The notes beneath the pieces are model-generated. The model had not been told where the DNA came from. It saw only the letters and a program-made list of their open reading frames with translations, and did no database searches. Position numbers and translations under genes: made by a program. This document shows, in pieces, positions 41,967 to 50,037 of a DNA stretch of 55,578 bases. The DNA is from Clostridia bacterium (GTDB lineage Bacteria; Bacillota; Clostridia; Peptostreptococcales; Anaerovoracaceae): the NCBI GenBank assembly GCA_900766045.1, contig CAAFTW010000027.1, positions 1-55,578 of the forward strand, given 5' to 3'. Numbering within the stretch: the first letter of the stretch is position 1; each line of letters begins with the position of its first letter.

Positions 41967-42866
41967 TTATCCCTGTGAAAAGGGATCCGGATAGTCCGGA
42001 TGGAAACGATTCAGAATGTAACGAATGAAAAGTTTGGTGAGGGGAGCAGCGTTTTTTGTATTTTTGATTCCGATTCCGAGAGTGCGGGAATACGGGGGAT
42101 CTAAAGGCAGAATGATGACATCAGCCGGCGCATTTTTTGTGGAGAGCTTCGGAAGCATGGCTGCGCCGAGGCCCTGTTCCACCATGGCAATAATGGTTTT
42201 ATCATCTTTAGAAGAATACCGGACATTGGGAGTGATGCCGGCTTCATTTAAAGCGCGGTGAATATCGTATTCAATTCCCGCCTGAGAAATGATGAATGGG
42301 CGCTTGTCAAACACCTGAATCGGGACAGATGTTTGTCCCTTCAGAAGCGGAAAGTCCGGCGGCAGAACGGCTGCGATCGGATCTTTTGTAAGCGGGAAAA
42401 ACTGAAGCGGACTGTTCTGGTTCTGGCTGTAGAGGCAGAAATCCACCTCATTATCTACCGTCCAGCGTTCCAGATCGTCACTGCCGCCTTCTTTGATATG
42501 AAAGGAAATATTCGGATGTGATGATGAAAACTCATGGAAGACATCCGGAAGAAGATGAAGTGCGATACTGGAAATTGTGCCGATTGTCAGGGTGCCGACT
42601 TCCAGACCGTGAAGGTCATAAATGAATTGTTCTACTTTTTCATTTTCATTCAGGAGCGCATTGACGTGGGGAAGGAGTTCTCTGGCTACCGGTGTCGGAT
42701 GAACCCCGTAGCGGTCACGTACAAAAAGCTGGATTCCGGTTTCTTTTTCCATGGATTTCAGCATGTGGCTGATGGCGGACTGTGTGTAACCCGTCAGGTC
42801 AGCAGTCTTGGAAATGTTCTCTGTCTCCGTCGTCAATACAAAAATTTTGCATTTTTTTATATCCAT
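41967..42866 (-). CDS. LysR-family transcriptional regulator
   Basis: A 299-residue LysR regulator with the N-terminal helix-turn-helix NISKTADLTGYTQSAISHML and a periplasmic-binding-like effector domain (TLTIGTISSIALHLLPDVFHEF is the family's first strand-helix unit). The start at 42866 is the Met of MDIKKCKIF, with GGAG upstream; the longer frame adds 74 residues including a hydrophobic stretch not found in this family. It is followed on the same strand by the 44-residue PrdE-like ORF. ATGAA/TTCAT half-sites in an AT-rich stretch near 42930-42955 are possible binding sites. Inducer unknown. Confidence 0.88.
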   Translation of the reverse strand: MDIKKCKIFVLTTETENISKTADLTGYTQSAISHMLKSMEKETGIQLFVRDRYGVHPTPVARELLPHVNALLNENEKVEQFIYDLHGLEVGTLTIGTISSIALHLLPDVFHEFSSSHPNISFHIKEGGSDDLERWTVDNEVDFCLYSQNQNSPLQFFPLTKDPIAAVLPPDFPLLKGQTSVPIQVFDKRPFIISQAGIEYDIHRALNEAGITPNVRYSSKDDKTIIAMVEQGLGAAMLPKLSTKNAPADVIILPLDPPYSRTLGIGIKNTKNAAPLTKLFIRYILNRFHPDYPDPFSQG

Positions 42867-43406
42867 ATATTTTCTTGCTCCGTTTGAACTTTGTCTGAAT
42901 TCTAACGATCTACGTTCTATTATAGACAGATATGAATTTAATTCAATTTCATTATAGTAAAGCCAGAGAGATAAAGCAACACAGAGTAGTAATATAAAAA
43001 AGATTATGAATCGCGTGTATATTGATCGAAAGGGCCTGTCGATCGCATGGGAGCAGCAACTCCGAGCGTCATCCGTACACAAACACAATCAAGGAGGTTG
43101 ATATACTTAATTACTGCTTGAGAAATCGGAACAGAATTCTCTGTTTTCTGTGCTGATTTCCGTGAAATACAGATACATACAGATTTTCGATATTGCCTGG
43201 TACTGTTATTCATCCTCATAAACGGTACCGGGCATATTTTCATTCCATTGAAAATACTGTCTCCGCAGTCATAGAATAAGAGGCGGATTTCTTCATCTAT
43301 TCTGTATTCCGTGTGAAATCTGGAAATCTTAACATGCAATTGCGGAAAAATATGGTAATATAATAGAAAGGAATGTGCGAAGAATTTTTGGAATGGGAGA
43401 TTTATC
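42867..43406. other. Spacer between divergent LysR and GGDEF genes
   Basis: No gene seen. It holds AAGGAGGTTGAT near 43091 with no start codon behind it, a hairpin GAAATCGGAACAGA/TTCTGTGCTGATTTC (about 43121-43167), and a terminator-like stem TGCCTGGTACTGTT/AACGGTACCGGGCA (about 43193-43234). A TATAAT near 43358 may serve the GGDEF gene. The orphan ribosome binding site plus two hairpins may be the remains of a small gene. Confidence 0.45.
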
Positions 43407-45302
43407 ATGCAGAAGAACATTGCTTTTTTTACCTCAGACTGGAATTATCAACTGGTCAACCGGTTCCTGGAAGGAATGGAGCAGTTTCTGGAACTGAATC
43501 CGGATGTCGATATTTCTGTCTTTGATGAGTTCGGCGTTTATGGAAGTGAAGACCCGCAGGATGCGGCAGACGATTTCTTCTATCTGCCGGATTTGACCCG
43601 CTACGATGGAGTGATTCTGGAAGGAAATCAGTCCTGGCCGGGAGAAATGCGGCAGAAATTTGCCGATTACGCGATGGGGATGGGACTTCCTGTAGTTTCC
43701 ATTAATTACCAGCTTCAGGGCGTAACCTTCGTCGGTACGGATAATTTTGAGGCTGAGAAAGAAATTACCGAACATGTAATCCGTGCGCATGGAGCCAGAA
43801 AGCTGCTTTTTGTAAGGGGACTGAGACGCAGTGAAGAGGCGCAGTCCAGGGAGCAGGGATTCCTGGCGGCCTGCCGGGAAAACGGTGTCGGATCGGCCAA
43901 TTACCAGATTGTCGACGGTTCTTGGTCCAAGCAGAGCGGATACGATGCCGCAGAGAAACTGCTGCAGGATCACGGCTATGACGCGCAGGCACTTCCGGAT
44001 GCTGCGGTATTAAGCAATGACGATATGGCAGTCGGATTCTGTGACTGCATGAAAAAATACGGAGTCAGAGTCCCTGAGGATATTCTGGTTACCGGTTTTG
44101 ATAATCTGACAATCGGCGCCTTCCATGAGCCGCGTCTCTGCACCATTGAACGTGATTACCCGGGAATTACCTACACCGCCCTGACGGTTCTGAAGGAACG
44201 TATTGAAGGAAATGCGGGCGGCGGAAGCGATTGTATTTACAGCCCGCACCGGCTGGTAAACAGCGCGTCCTGCGGATGCCCGAATGATCCGGACGACATC
44301 GAGCGCCTGAAGAAAAATTATCATGAGCAGGAACTCTACATGCAGACTTACTACCGCAGACAGTCTGCCATGGACAGAGCGATGCTGGATGCTGAGGATT
44401 TGAATGACTTCATGGATACATTCGAGAAGTTCGCCCCGGTACTGGGTGCCCGCAATGTATATCTGATGATCAATGCCGGCTATCTCCGCCAGTATGAACG
44501 TGAACGCATCGATGGAGAATATTCCGGGCAGGCAGAGCTGATGGCGGTCGCCGGAGAAATGGCCGGCTCCATGAAGCTGAATGAGGGAACACATGTATAC
44601 AGTGAGTTTTCGGCAAAAAACATGTTGCCAGAGGGGATACCGTCACGGAACCGTCTGATGATTTTCTGCCCGCTTCACTATAACCAGGTCCACCTCGGTT
44701 ATGTCGCTCTGGATGGAAGATCCCCGTCTATTGAGTTTAACTTCCTTCAAACGACTCTGATGCTGATGGAAAACGCCATGGAAAATATCAGAAGAACCCA
44801 TCTGCTGAAGCAGCTGAACCACCGTCTGCATACTCTGTATGTAAAAGACCCGCTGACCGGCTTATATAACCGGATCGGTCTGGAACGCTTCGGAGCGCCG
44901 ATGTTTGACCGTCTGCGCAAGGAAGGAAAAGATGTCCGCTTCTGTTTCATGGATGTCGATAATATGAAGGAAATCAACGCAATCTACGGATATGAGATGG
45001 GCGATACAGCACTCCGCATGCTGGCAGATAGTGTCAGTGCCATCTGCAGCGAAGAAGGCTGCTTCGGCATGCGTTACGGAAGTGATGAATTCCTTCTGCT
45101 CGGTGAGACCGACGGAGATCATATCGGCGAGCGCCTGGAAGACGCAGCCAACAAGGCGGCAAAGGACAGCGGATACCCGTTCCGGTTAAGGATCAGCCTT
45201 GGCCAGTTTGTTTTGTCCGCAGATGAAAAACTGTCTCTGGAAGCCTGCATCAATAAGGCCGGACAGAAAATGATCGAGGACAAGAAAAATCACAGTGCTT
45301 AA
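43407..45302 (+). CDS. LacI-type sensor fused to a GGDEF diguanylate cyclase domain
   Basis: A 631-residue protein without signal peptide or membrane helix. Residues 1-280 form a type I periplasmic-binding fold as in LacI/PurR sensor domains (opening KNIAFFTSDWNYQLVNRFLEG; VTGFDNLTIGAFHEPRLCTI near 228-248) but with no DNA-binding headpiece. A helical middle region (280-460) links to a GGDEF domain (about 475-631): DPLTGLYNRIGLERF, the metal site FMDVDNMKEIN and the signature RYGSDEF at 556-562. The signature is GSDEF instead of GGDEF, so activity is plausible but not assured. It would make c-di-GMP in response to a small cytosolic ligand and could feed the riboswitches at 28.9 kb. Confidence 0.85.
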   Translation: MQKNIAFFTSDWNYQLVNRFLEGMEQFLELNPDVDISVFDEFGVYGSEDPQDAADDFFYLPDLTRYDGVILEGNQSWPGEMRQKFADYAMGMGLPVVSINYQLQGVTFVGTDNFEAEKEITEHVIRAHGARKLLFVRGLRRSEEAQSREQGFLAACRENGVGSANYQIVDGSWSKQSGYDAAEKLLQDHGYDAQALPDAAVLSNDDMAVGFCDCMKKYGVRVPEDILVTGFDNLTIGAFHEPRLCTIERDYPGITYTALTVLKERIEGNAGGGSDCIYSPHRLVNSASCGCPNDPDDIERLKKNYHEQELYMQTYYRRQSAMDRAMLDAEDLNDFMDTFEKFAPVLGARNVYLMINAGYLRQYERERIDGEYSGQAELMAVAGEMAGSMKLNEGTHVYSEFSAKNMLPEGIPSRNRLMIFCPLHYNQVHLGYVALDGRSPSIEFNFLQTTLMLMENAMENIRRTHLLKQLNHRLHTLYVKDPLTGLYNRIGLERFGAPMFDRLRKEGKDVRFCFMDVDNMKEINAIYGYEMGDTALRMLADSVSAICSEEGCFGMRYGSDEFLLLGETDGDHIGERLEDAANKAAKDSGYPFRLRISLGQFVLSADEKLSLEACINKAGQKMIEDKKNHSA

Positions 45303-45371
45303 AAGCATGAACACGCAGGCCCGGCAGCAATGACGGACCGGTGATCATTAAACAGAAAGGGGGAATAATTC

Positions 45372-45947
45372 ATGCGTAGAAATGCAGGACGTCCGCTGAA
45401 AAAACGGAAATCCAGGAAGGGACGTTATGTGAAAAACTGGAAGAAATTGAATTATTTCTGCCCTTCTGAGGATGGAAAATCTGTTCAGGTTTATGGCGTA
45501 AAGAAGAAGAATACGGATCTCTGGGTCGGCGGGAAGATGAAAGTCGTTTCTCTGGGAGTTTCCCCGCTTCCTTATCAGGCTGGTCAGAAATCCTACTGGA
45601 ATAAGGCCGGGATGTCGAAAAGCGGAAAGCAGATCTGGTGGAAACATCAAAACGATTCGGCAGCATTGAGACGGTTTAAGAGAAACGCCATTGCTGTGGC
45701 TGTTTTTTCCCGGAACCACAAAAGCGGCCAGACTCTCCGTCAGTACGAACAGGCGAGGGCCGCAAAGGTCCAGAGGGTCCGCATGTTTATGTTTCTGGTT
45801 GTTGTCTGCATAGGAATGCTGTTTGGCGCAGCTTTCTTCAATCAGAGCCAGAACGCTCAGGAACCTGGCGCTGCCATGCGCAGCAGAGGCATAATCGCCG
45901 TTCAGAATGCGGGAAACACCGTAGACGGCGGAACGCAGAGCGAGTAG
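45372..45947 (+). CDS. Basic single-pass membrane protein of unknown function
   Basis: A 191-residue protein with no family that I recognise. The N-terminal 30 residues are strongly basic (RRNAGRPLKKRKSRKGRYVK), the middle has WKKLNYFCP and short beta-like segments, and one membrane helix lies near residues 138-157 (MFMFLVVVCIGMLFGAAFF). The C-terminal 30 residues are polar. The basic start suggests nucleic acid or phospholipid contact on the cytosolic side. It lies 69 bp after the GGDEF gene with GGGGG upstream and may be its operon partner. Confidence 0.65.
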   Translation: MRRNAGRPLKKRKSRKGRYVKNWKKLNYFCPSEDGKSVQVYGVKKKNTDLWVGGKMKVVSLGVSPLPYQAGQKSYWNKAGMSKSGKQIWWKHQNDSAALRRFKRNAIAVAVFSRNHKSGQTLRQYEQARAAKVQRVRMFMFLVVVCIGMLFGAAFFNQSQNAQEPGAAMRSRGIIAVQNAGNTVDGGTQSE

Positions 45948-46327
45948 AGGCGCCGGCTCGCGAGATCGGAAAATAGAAATTCAGAATGATGAGCCCCCCT
46001 TCATGAGCGGGCAGTGGAAAATTCCCTGAAAATCAGGGCGTTCACACTGTCCGCTTATGGAGGGGTTTCTGTATGCGTGGGATGTATAGGAGCTGGGTTT
46101 CTTTTGAGGTTGAAGTCTGTGACGAAGTAAATATGTTACAAAAGCGGGCTGTAGTTTTCGGAATATTTAACTTGGGAGAAACAGAGACTCGTATCGATCG
46201 GACAGCCTCCCCGACCACCGTAGAAAATATGCAAAGGTCTTATTATGTATATAGAAAAACAGAACTTTACATGCTAAAATAAAAGTTGTTTGACCCGAAG
46301 AATGGAGAGAAAGAAGGCTCATAGAAT
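45948..46327. other. Spacer holding a long imperfect hairpin
   Basis: No convincing gene. A long imperfect inverted repeat at 45992-46066 dominates the spacer. An open frame at 46073-46282 has no ribosome binding site and no recognisable character. Confidence 0.4.
45992..46066. repeat. Long imperfect inverted repeat
   Basis: CCCCCCTTCATGAGCGGGCA pairs with the region TGTCCGCTTATGGAGGGG over more than 18 positions with few mismatches, and an inner CCCTGAAAATCAGGG hairpin fills the loop. A weak TTTCT tail follows. It may be a terminator or a small palindromic repeat of the dispersed type. Confidence 0.5.
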
Positions 46328-47212
46328 ATGGAATACACCAATCCGAAAATGGGAAGAAACGAACTCTGCTGGTGCGGCAGCGGGAAAAAGTACAAGAAAT
46401 GCCACATGCCTCTGGATCTGAAGATTGATGAATATGAGGAACAGGGCTATGAGGTTCCGGAGCGTGCGATCATCAAGACGCCGGAGGAAATCGCCGGAAT
46501 TAAAGAAAGCGCGAAGATCAACATCGCTGCGCTGGATGCGGTTGCGGAGAAGATTCATCCGGGCATGGCGACGATCGAGATTGATGACCTGGTTTATGAC
46601 GTGGTCACCAAGGCCGGCGCAATCCCTGCAGACCTGAATTATGAAGGCTATCCGAAGAGCGTGTGCACATCCGTCAATAACGAAGTCTGCCACGGTATTC
46701 CTTCCGAGGATGTCATTCTGAAAGATGGAGACATCGTAAACGTTGATATGTCAACGATTTATAAAGGGTATTATTCAGACTCTTCCCGTATGTTCATGAT
46801 CGGAGATGTTTCTGAAGAGAATCAGAAGCTTGTCCGCGTAGCAAAAGAATGTGTAGATCTCGGCGTAAAGGCCGTAAAGCCTTGGAAGACGCTGGGAGAC
46901 ATGGGTGATGTGGTTCACCGCCATGCCGTAGAGAACGGATGCAGCGTTGTCTGGGAATTCGGTGGACACGGCTGCGGATGCGAATTCCATGAAGATCCTT
47001 TTGTCAGCTACGTCAGCAAGCCGGGTGAGGAAATGCTGATGGTTCCGGGCATGTGCTTCACCATCGAGCCGATGATCAATCTGGGCCGTCCGGAAATCAA
47101 GGTTGACGAGAAGAACGGCTGGACCGTTTACACCAGAGACGGAAGCATGTCCGCCCAGTGGGAAGTTCAGGTTCTGGTCACTGAGGATGGCTGCGAGGTA
47201 CTGGCTTATTAA
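46328..47212 (+). CDS. map: Methionine aminopeptidase with N-terminal SEC-C motif
   Basis: Removes the initiator Met from nascent proteins. At 294 residues it is longer than the basic type because of a SEC-C zinc motif at the start (RNELCWCGSGKKYKKCH), which probably targets ribosomes. The peptidase has five expected metal ligands: Asp in IVNVDMSTIY and YYSDSSRMF, His in FGGHGCGCEFH, Glu in CFTIEPM and Glu in WEVQVLVT. Start ATG 46328 lies 15 bp after GAGAAAGAAGG. It is monocistronic. This Map form with SEC-C is common in Clostridia and usually occurs beside a second, short form elsewhere. Confidence 0.93.
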   Translation: MEYTNPKMGRNELCWCGSGKKYKKCHMPLDLKIDEYEEQGYEVPERAIIKTPEEIAGIKESAKINIAALDAVAEKIHPGMATIEIDDLVYDVVTKAGAIPADLNYEGYPKSVCTSVNNEVCHGIPSEDVILKDGDIVNVDMSTIYKGYYSDSSRMFMIGDVSEENQKLVRVAKECVDLGVKAVKPWKTLGDMGDVVHRHAVENGCSVVWEFGGHGCGCEFHEDPFVSYVSKPGEEMLMVPGMCFTIEPMINLGRPEIKVDEKNGWTVYTRDGSMSAQWEVQVLVTEDGCEVLAY

Positions 47213-47532
47213 TCGGACTGGGACAGAGCTCATTAGCTCTGCTGCAGTAATGCGCTGAAACAGAGGCCGGACAGAAAATGCCTGTGACTCTGTCGTCTGC
47301 GGAGTTACACGGAAACAGCGCAGAAACAAGCCGGATAACGGATGTAAAACACGAAAAAACCGATGAAAAAATAAACCCGGAATGTCTGAGGAAAAGCAGG
47401 CATTTCGGGATTGTCTGTTTTTGTGATACGTTTTCTCTCTGGCCAGTAATATTTTGTTCCCGGACGGAGGGATCCGGGATTATCTCTGCAGCCTGGCGTG
47501 GTGGAGATGAAGCACCGGATCCGGGGATCGCA
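47213..47532. other. Spacer between convergent genes
   Basis: Contains a small hairpin CAGAGCT/AGCTCTG (about 47225-47242) after map and the terminator at 47366-47409. An overlapping long plus-strand frame here is the antisense of the hydrolase gene. No gene seen. Confidence 0.5.
47366..47409 (-). terminator. Terminator of the hydrolase-PadR gene
   Basis: On the minus strand CCCGAAATGCCTG and CAGACATTCCGGG pair with wobbles and are followed by TTTATTTTTTC. It lies about 120 bp after the stop. Confidence 0.7.
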
Positions 47533-48768
47533 TTACTTCACTTTCTCGATTTCCTGCAAAATCAGCTGGATATGCTGGTCGTAATTTTCCAGCGTGCGTT
47601 CCCAGGCGAGCAGGGTCCGGCGCCCAAAATCCGTAATAGAGAACACGCGCTTTGGTTTTCCGGAAGTACGGTCAATAACGGAAGTCAGGCAGTTATCCTG
47701 CTCCAGCTTTTTCAGCCTGCGGTAAAAACCAGCCGGATCCAGGCTGTTGTCGATCAGCCCGTCGTTTTTCAGCTTCTGCATCAGCAGGAAGCCATGGGCA
47801 GGCGCCTTGCTCAGCTCGATCAGAATCGACGGCTGCAAAAGCCGGTCCAGGTAGACTCCGTTGCAGGAAAAATTTTTATCCGGCGTGTTGATATTCAGAT
47901 TCAGCCATCCTTCATAGAATGTGTTCTGGAATGTGCGGCGGTTCTTCGCCTGCGGCAGGTTCAGCATGCAGTTTGCGTGCATTTCATCCGTCGGATGGAG
48001 AAAACCGGACTCCATATCCTCCGGCTTTATCCGGCAGGGCGTCGGATGGTCGGTGAACATGTCCGGGTGCAGCAGATAAGCGGCGGCAACCCCGTCCCAG
48101 AAATAGGAGCTGTCCGCGCCGTAAATCACTTCCTTGTCATGAAAGCGGTAACCGCATTTCTGCGCGATGTACATGCCGCTCGGGTTGGAATTCAGGCACA
48201 TATTATCCATAAATTCGTCTTTTGGCAGCGCAGAGACCGGAAGGCAGTTGTTTCCCGTGATGATACTGATATTCTTTCCGTGCGTCAGAACACAGCAGGC
48301 GGCCTCGTTATAAATGGAAAAATTCAGCTCATGAAGAGGTGTGCTGTCGTGGATAAACAGCGGCTCCGTGATGCCGCCCATCAGAACAATCCGATCGATC
48401 TTACTGAAAATATCCGGGTCGATCAGATAGGCGCCGTAAAGATTTCCGAGCGAGCCGATGCCCAGATACTGCAGTTTACCCTTGTGCTGATCCGCCGCCT
48501 TGACGATCAGTTCCGCCGCTTCGCTCCTCGGGTCTTCTCCCTTTTCACTTCCTTTATATAGAGGAATAGAATTGAGACCAGCTTCCTGCAGCAGTCCGGC
48601 CGTGCAGTTATAAGTTTCCTCCACCGTGCCGTTTCCGAAGTTACAGCCGATTCCCTCGATCTTTACCTCCTCAGGGCATCCCGCCAGATACAGCAGCGCC
48701 AGCCCGTCATCCATCGGACGTCCTTCCATTCCCATTGTGTTATCGCAGTCGAATAAGATATGTTTCAT
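47533..48768 (-). CDS. Nucleoside hydrolase fused to a PadR-type DNA-binding domain
   Basis: A 411-residue fusion. Residues 1-310 are a nucleoside hydrolase-like domain with Asp7/Asp9 in FDCDN and Asp20-Asp21 in MDDGLALLYL; the canonical DTDPGxDD motif is expanded by several residues, as in the neighbour at 48991. MGGITEPL and SSYFWDGVAAAYLL are also shared. Residues 311-411 match the PadR winged helix: ILIELSKAPAHGFLLMQKL, AGFYRRLKKLEQDNCL and KPKRVFSITDFGRRTLL. The frame is continuous, with no frameshift at the join. The start is the Met of MKHILFDCD with GGAGA upstream. It is divergent from the hydrolase and ABC importer, so it may be their regulator, sensing a nucleoside or its product in its enzyme-like domain. 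Confidence 0.87.
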   Translation of the reverse strand: MKHILFDCDNTMGMEGRPMDDGLALLYLAGCPEEVKIEGIGCNFGNGTVEETYNCTAGLLQEAGLNSIPLYKGSEKGEDPRSEAAELIVKAADQHKGKLQYLGIGSLGNLYGAYLIDPDIFSKIDRIVLMGGITEPLFIHDSTPLHELNFSIYNEAACCVLTHGKNISIITGNNCLPVSALPKDEFMDNMCLNSNPSGMYIAQKCGYRFHDKEVIYGADSSYFWDGVAAAYLLHPDMFTDHPTPCRIKPEDMESGFLHPTDEMHANCMLNLPQAKNRRTFQNTFYEGWLNLNINTPDKNFSCNGVYLDRLLQPSILIELSKAPAHGFLLMQKLKNDGLIDNSLDPAGFYRRLKKLEQDNCLTSVIDRTSGKPKRVFSITDFGRRTLLAWERTLENYDQHIQLILQEIEKVK

Positions 48769-48920
48769 ATTGGTTTTCTCTCCATGATTCAGAAATTTGT
48801 CCATTACAATCAGTATAATATGTTTTTATGACAAAAAGAAACTGGACGGCGAAAGAAATGTGCTGACGCACAGTGAATAACGTATAGAAATTATCAATGC
48901 ATAAAAAACCTTATATCCGA

Positions 48921-48949
48921 TTGACTAACAGGTTATGTTTGGGTATTCT
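48921..48949 (+). promoter_or_regulatory. Promoter of the nucleoside hydrolase-ABC importer unit
   Basis: TTGACT (48921-48926) and TATTCT (48944-48949) are separated by exactly 17 bp. It lies in the 222-bp divergent spacer, where the PadR-fusion protein would be expected to bind. Confidence 0.65.
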
Positions 48950-48990
48950 TAGATATATAGTAGACCTGGTCAAATGAAAGGCGTGATAGA

Positions 48991-49881
48991 ATGGAAAATA
49001 TTCCAGTTATTCTGGATTGTGACAACACCATGGGCGTGCCCGGCTGCGATGTGGATGACGGCATGGCGCTGCTCTATCTGTTGGGCTGTCCAGAAGTCCG
49101 GCTTCTCGGCGTGACCTGCGCCTATGGAAACAGTACGCAGGATACCGTATATGAAAATACGATCCGTCTGCTGAAACTCTGGGGGAGAAGCGATATTCCG
49201 GTCTGGAAGGGCGCGGAATCTGCAGAGGACAGGGAAAGCAATGATGCATCTGTGTTTTTGAGAACACAGGCAGAGAAATATGCCGGAAAACTGATCGTCA
49301 TCGCTACCGGCTCCATGAGTAATCTGAAGGGGGCGGAAAGCCTGAAGAAAGGCTTTTATCAGGAGGTAAACTGTTTTTCTCTGATGGGAGGAATTACGGA
49401 GCCGCTTCTGGTCGGTGGAGAGCCGATGGCAGAACTGAATCTTTCCTGCGATCCGCAGGCGTCGCTTCAGATTGTCAGAAACGGCAGCGATGTCCGCATT
49501 GCGACGGCACAGAATTCCCTTCATTCTTTTATCGCGGAAGAAGAGTTCCGGAAGACGCTGGCTGAACACCCGGGACAGCTGGCGGATTTTCTCTCTCATG
49601 AACTGGATTACTGGTTCCAGTTTTATCATGAAAACTACGGACTCGGCGGATTCGTCTGCTGGGATGTGATGGCGGCGGCGCAGGCCCTGCATCCGGAATA
49701 TTTTCTGATGAAGAGGGAGAAGCTTCATCCGACAGAAGAATCGCTTCGGAGCGGAATGCTGAAGGGAGACGGACCGGAAAGGGCCCTTACACTCCCAGAA
49801 ATCCGGGACCGTTCTGCGTACACACGGCACGTGTACGATACGATTTTCCGGGCGGATGTCTGTATTCCGGCGGAATCGTAA
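48991..49881 (+). CDS. Nucleoside hydrolase-like protein
   Basis: A 296-residue protein of the inosine-uridine nucleoside hydrolase fold, expected to cleave the N-glycosidic bond of a (deoxy)ribonucleoside or a related compound. The metal-binding motif is present but expanded: Asp9 and Asp11 in LDCDNTMG, then Asp22-Asp23 in DVDDGMALLYL. Further family features are VIATGSMSNL, LMGGITEPL, AELNLSCDPQ and FVCWDVMAAAQAL. It is a paralogue of the N-domain of the divergent fusion protein and has no DNA-binding extension. It is the first gene of a unit with an ABC importer, which suggests that the imported solute is its substrate. Confidence 0.85.
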   Translation: MENIPVILDCDNTMGVPGCDVDDGMALLYLLGCPEVRLLGVTCAYGNSTQDTVYENTIRLLKLWGRSDIPVWKGAESAEDRESNDASVFLRTQAEKYAGKLIVIATGSMSNLKGAESLKKGFYQEVNCFSLMGGITEPLLVGGEPMAELNLSCDPQASLQIVRNGSDVRIATAQNSLHSFIAEEEFRKTLAEHPGQLADFLSHELDYWFQFYHENYGLGGFVCWDVMAAAQALHPEYFLMKREKLHPTEESLRSGMLKGDGPERALTLPEIRDRSAYTRHVYDTIFRADVCIPAES

Positions 49882-49982
49882 CTTCTGCGGCAGGCAGAAA
49901 CATCACAAGGACTGCATTCAGGAGGAGCAGAGACGGAGGCCGAGAGCAATGCGGCCGCCGGCAGGGAAATCCTCTTGCGGAG

Positions 49983-50000
49983 GCGCTGCGGAAGCAGCGC
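49983..50000 (+). other. Tetraloop hairpin upstream of the substrate-binding protein gene
   Basis: GCGCTGC-GGAA-GCAGCGC is a perfect 7-bp stem with a GGAA loop, 38 bp before ATG 50038. Without a T-run it is more likely an RNA-stabilising or processing hairpin that could raise expression of the binding protein over the upstream gene. Confidence 0.5.
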
Positions 50001-50037
50001 GGAAATATTTTGTCCGATAATGGAAAAGGAGTCGTTT

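Noticed and set aside
42866..43088. 74-residue N-terminal extension of the LysR protein with a hydrophobic stretch
   Set aside because: LysR proteins start at the helix-turn-helix; the Met at 42866 has a ribosome binding site and the extension runs through the AT-rich promoter region.
46073..46282. 69-codon ORF in the spacer before map
   Set aside because: No ribosome binding site, no recognisable features, and it begins at the edge of a long hairpin.
47278..48561. 427-codon plus-strand frame opposite the hydrolase-PadR gene
   Set aside because: The minus strand encodes recognisable hydrolase and PadR motifs; the plus frame has none and starts in a spacer.
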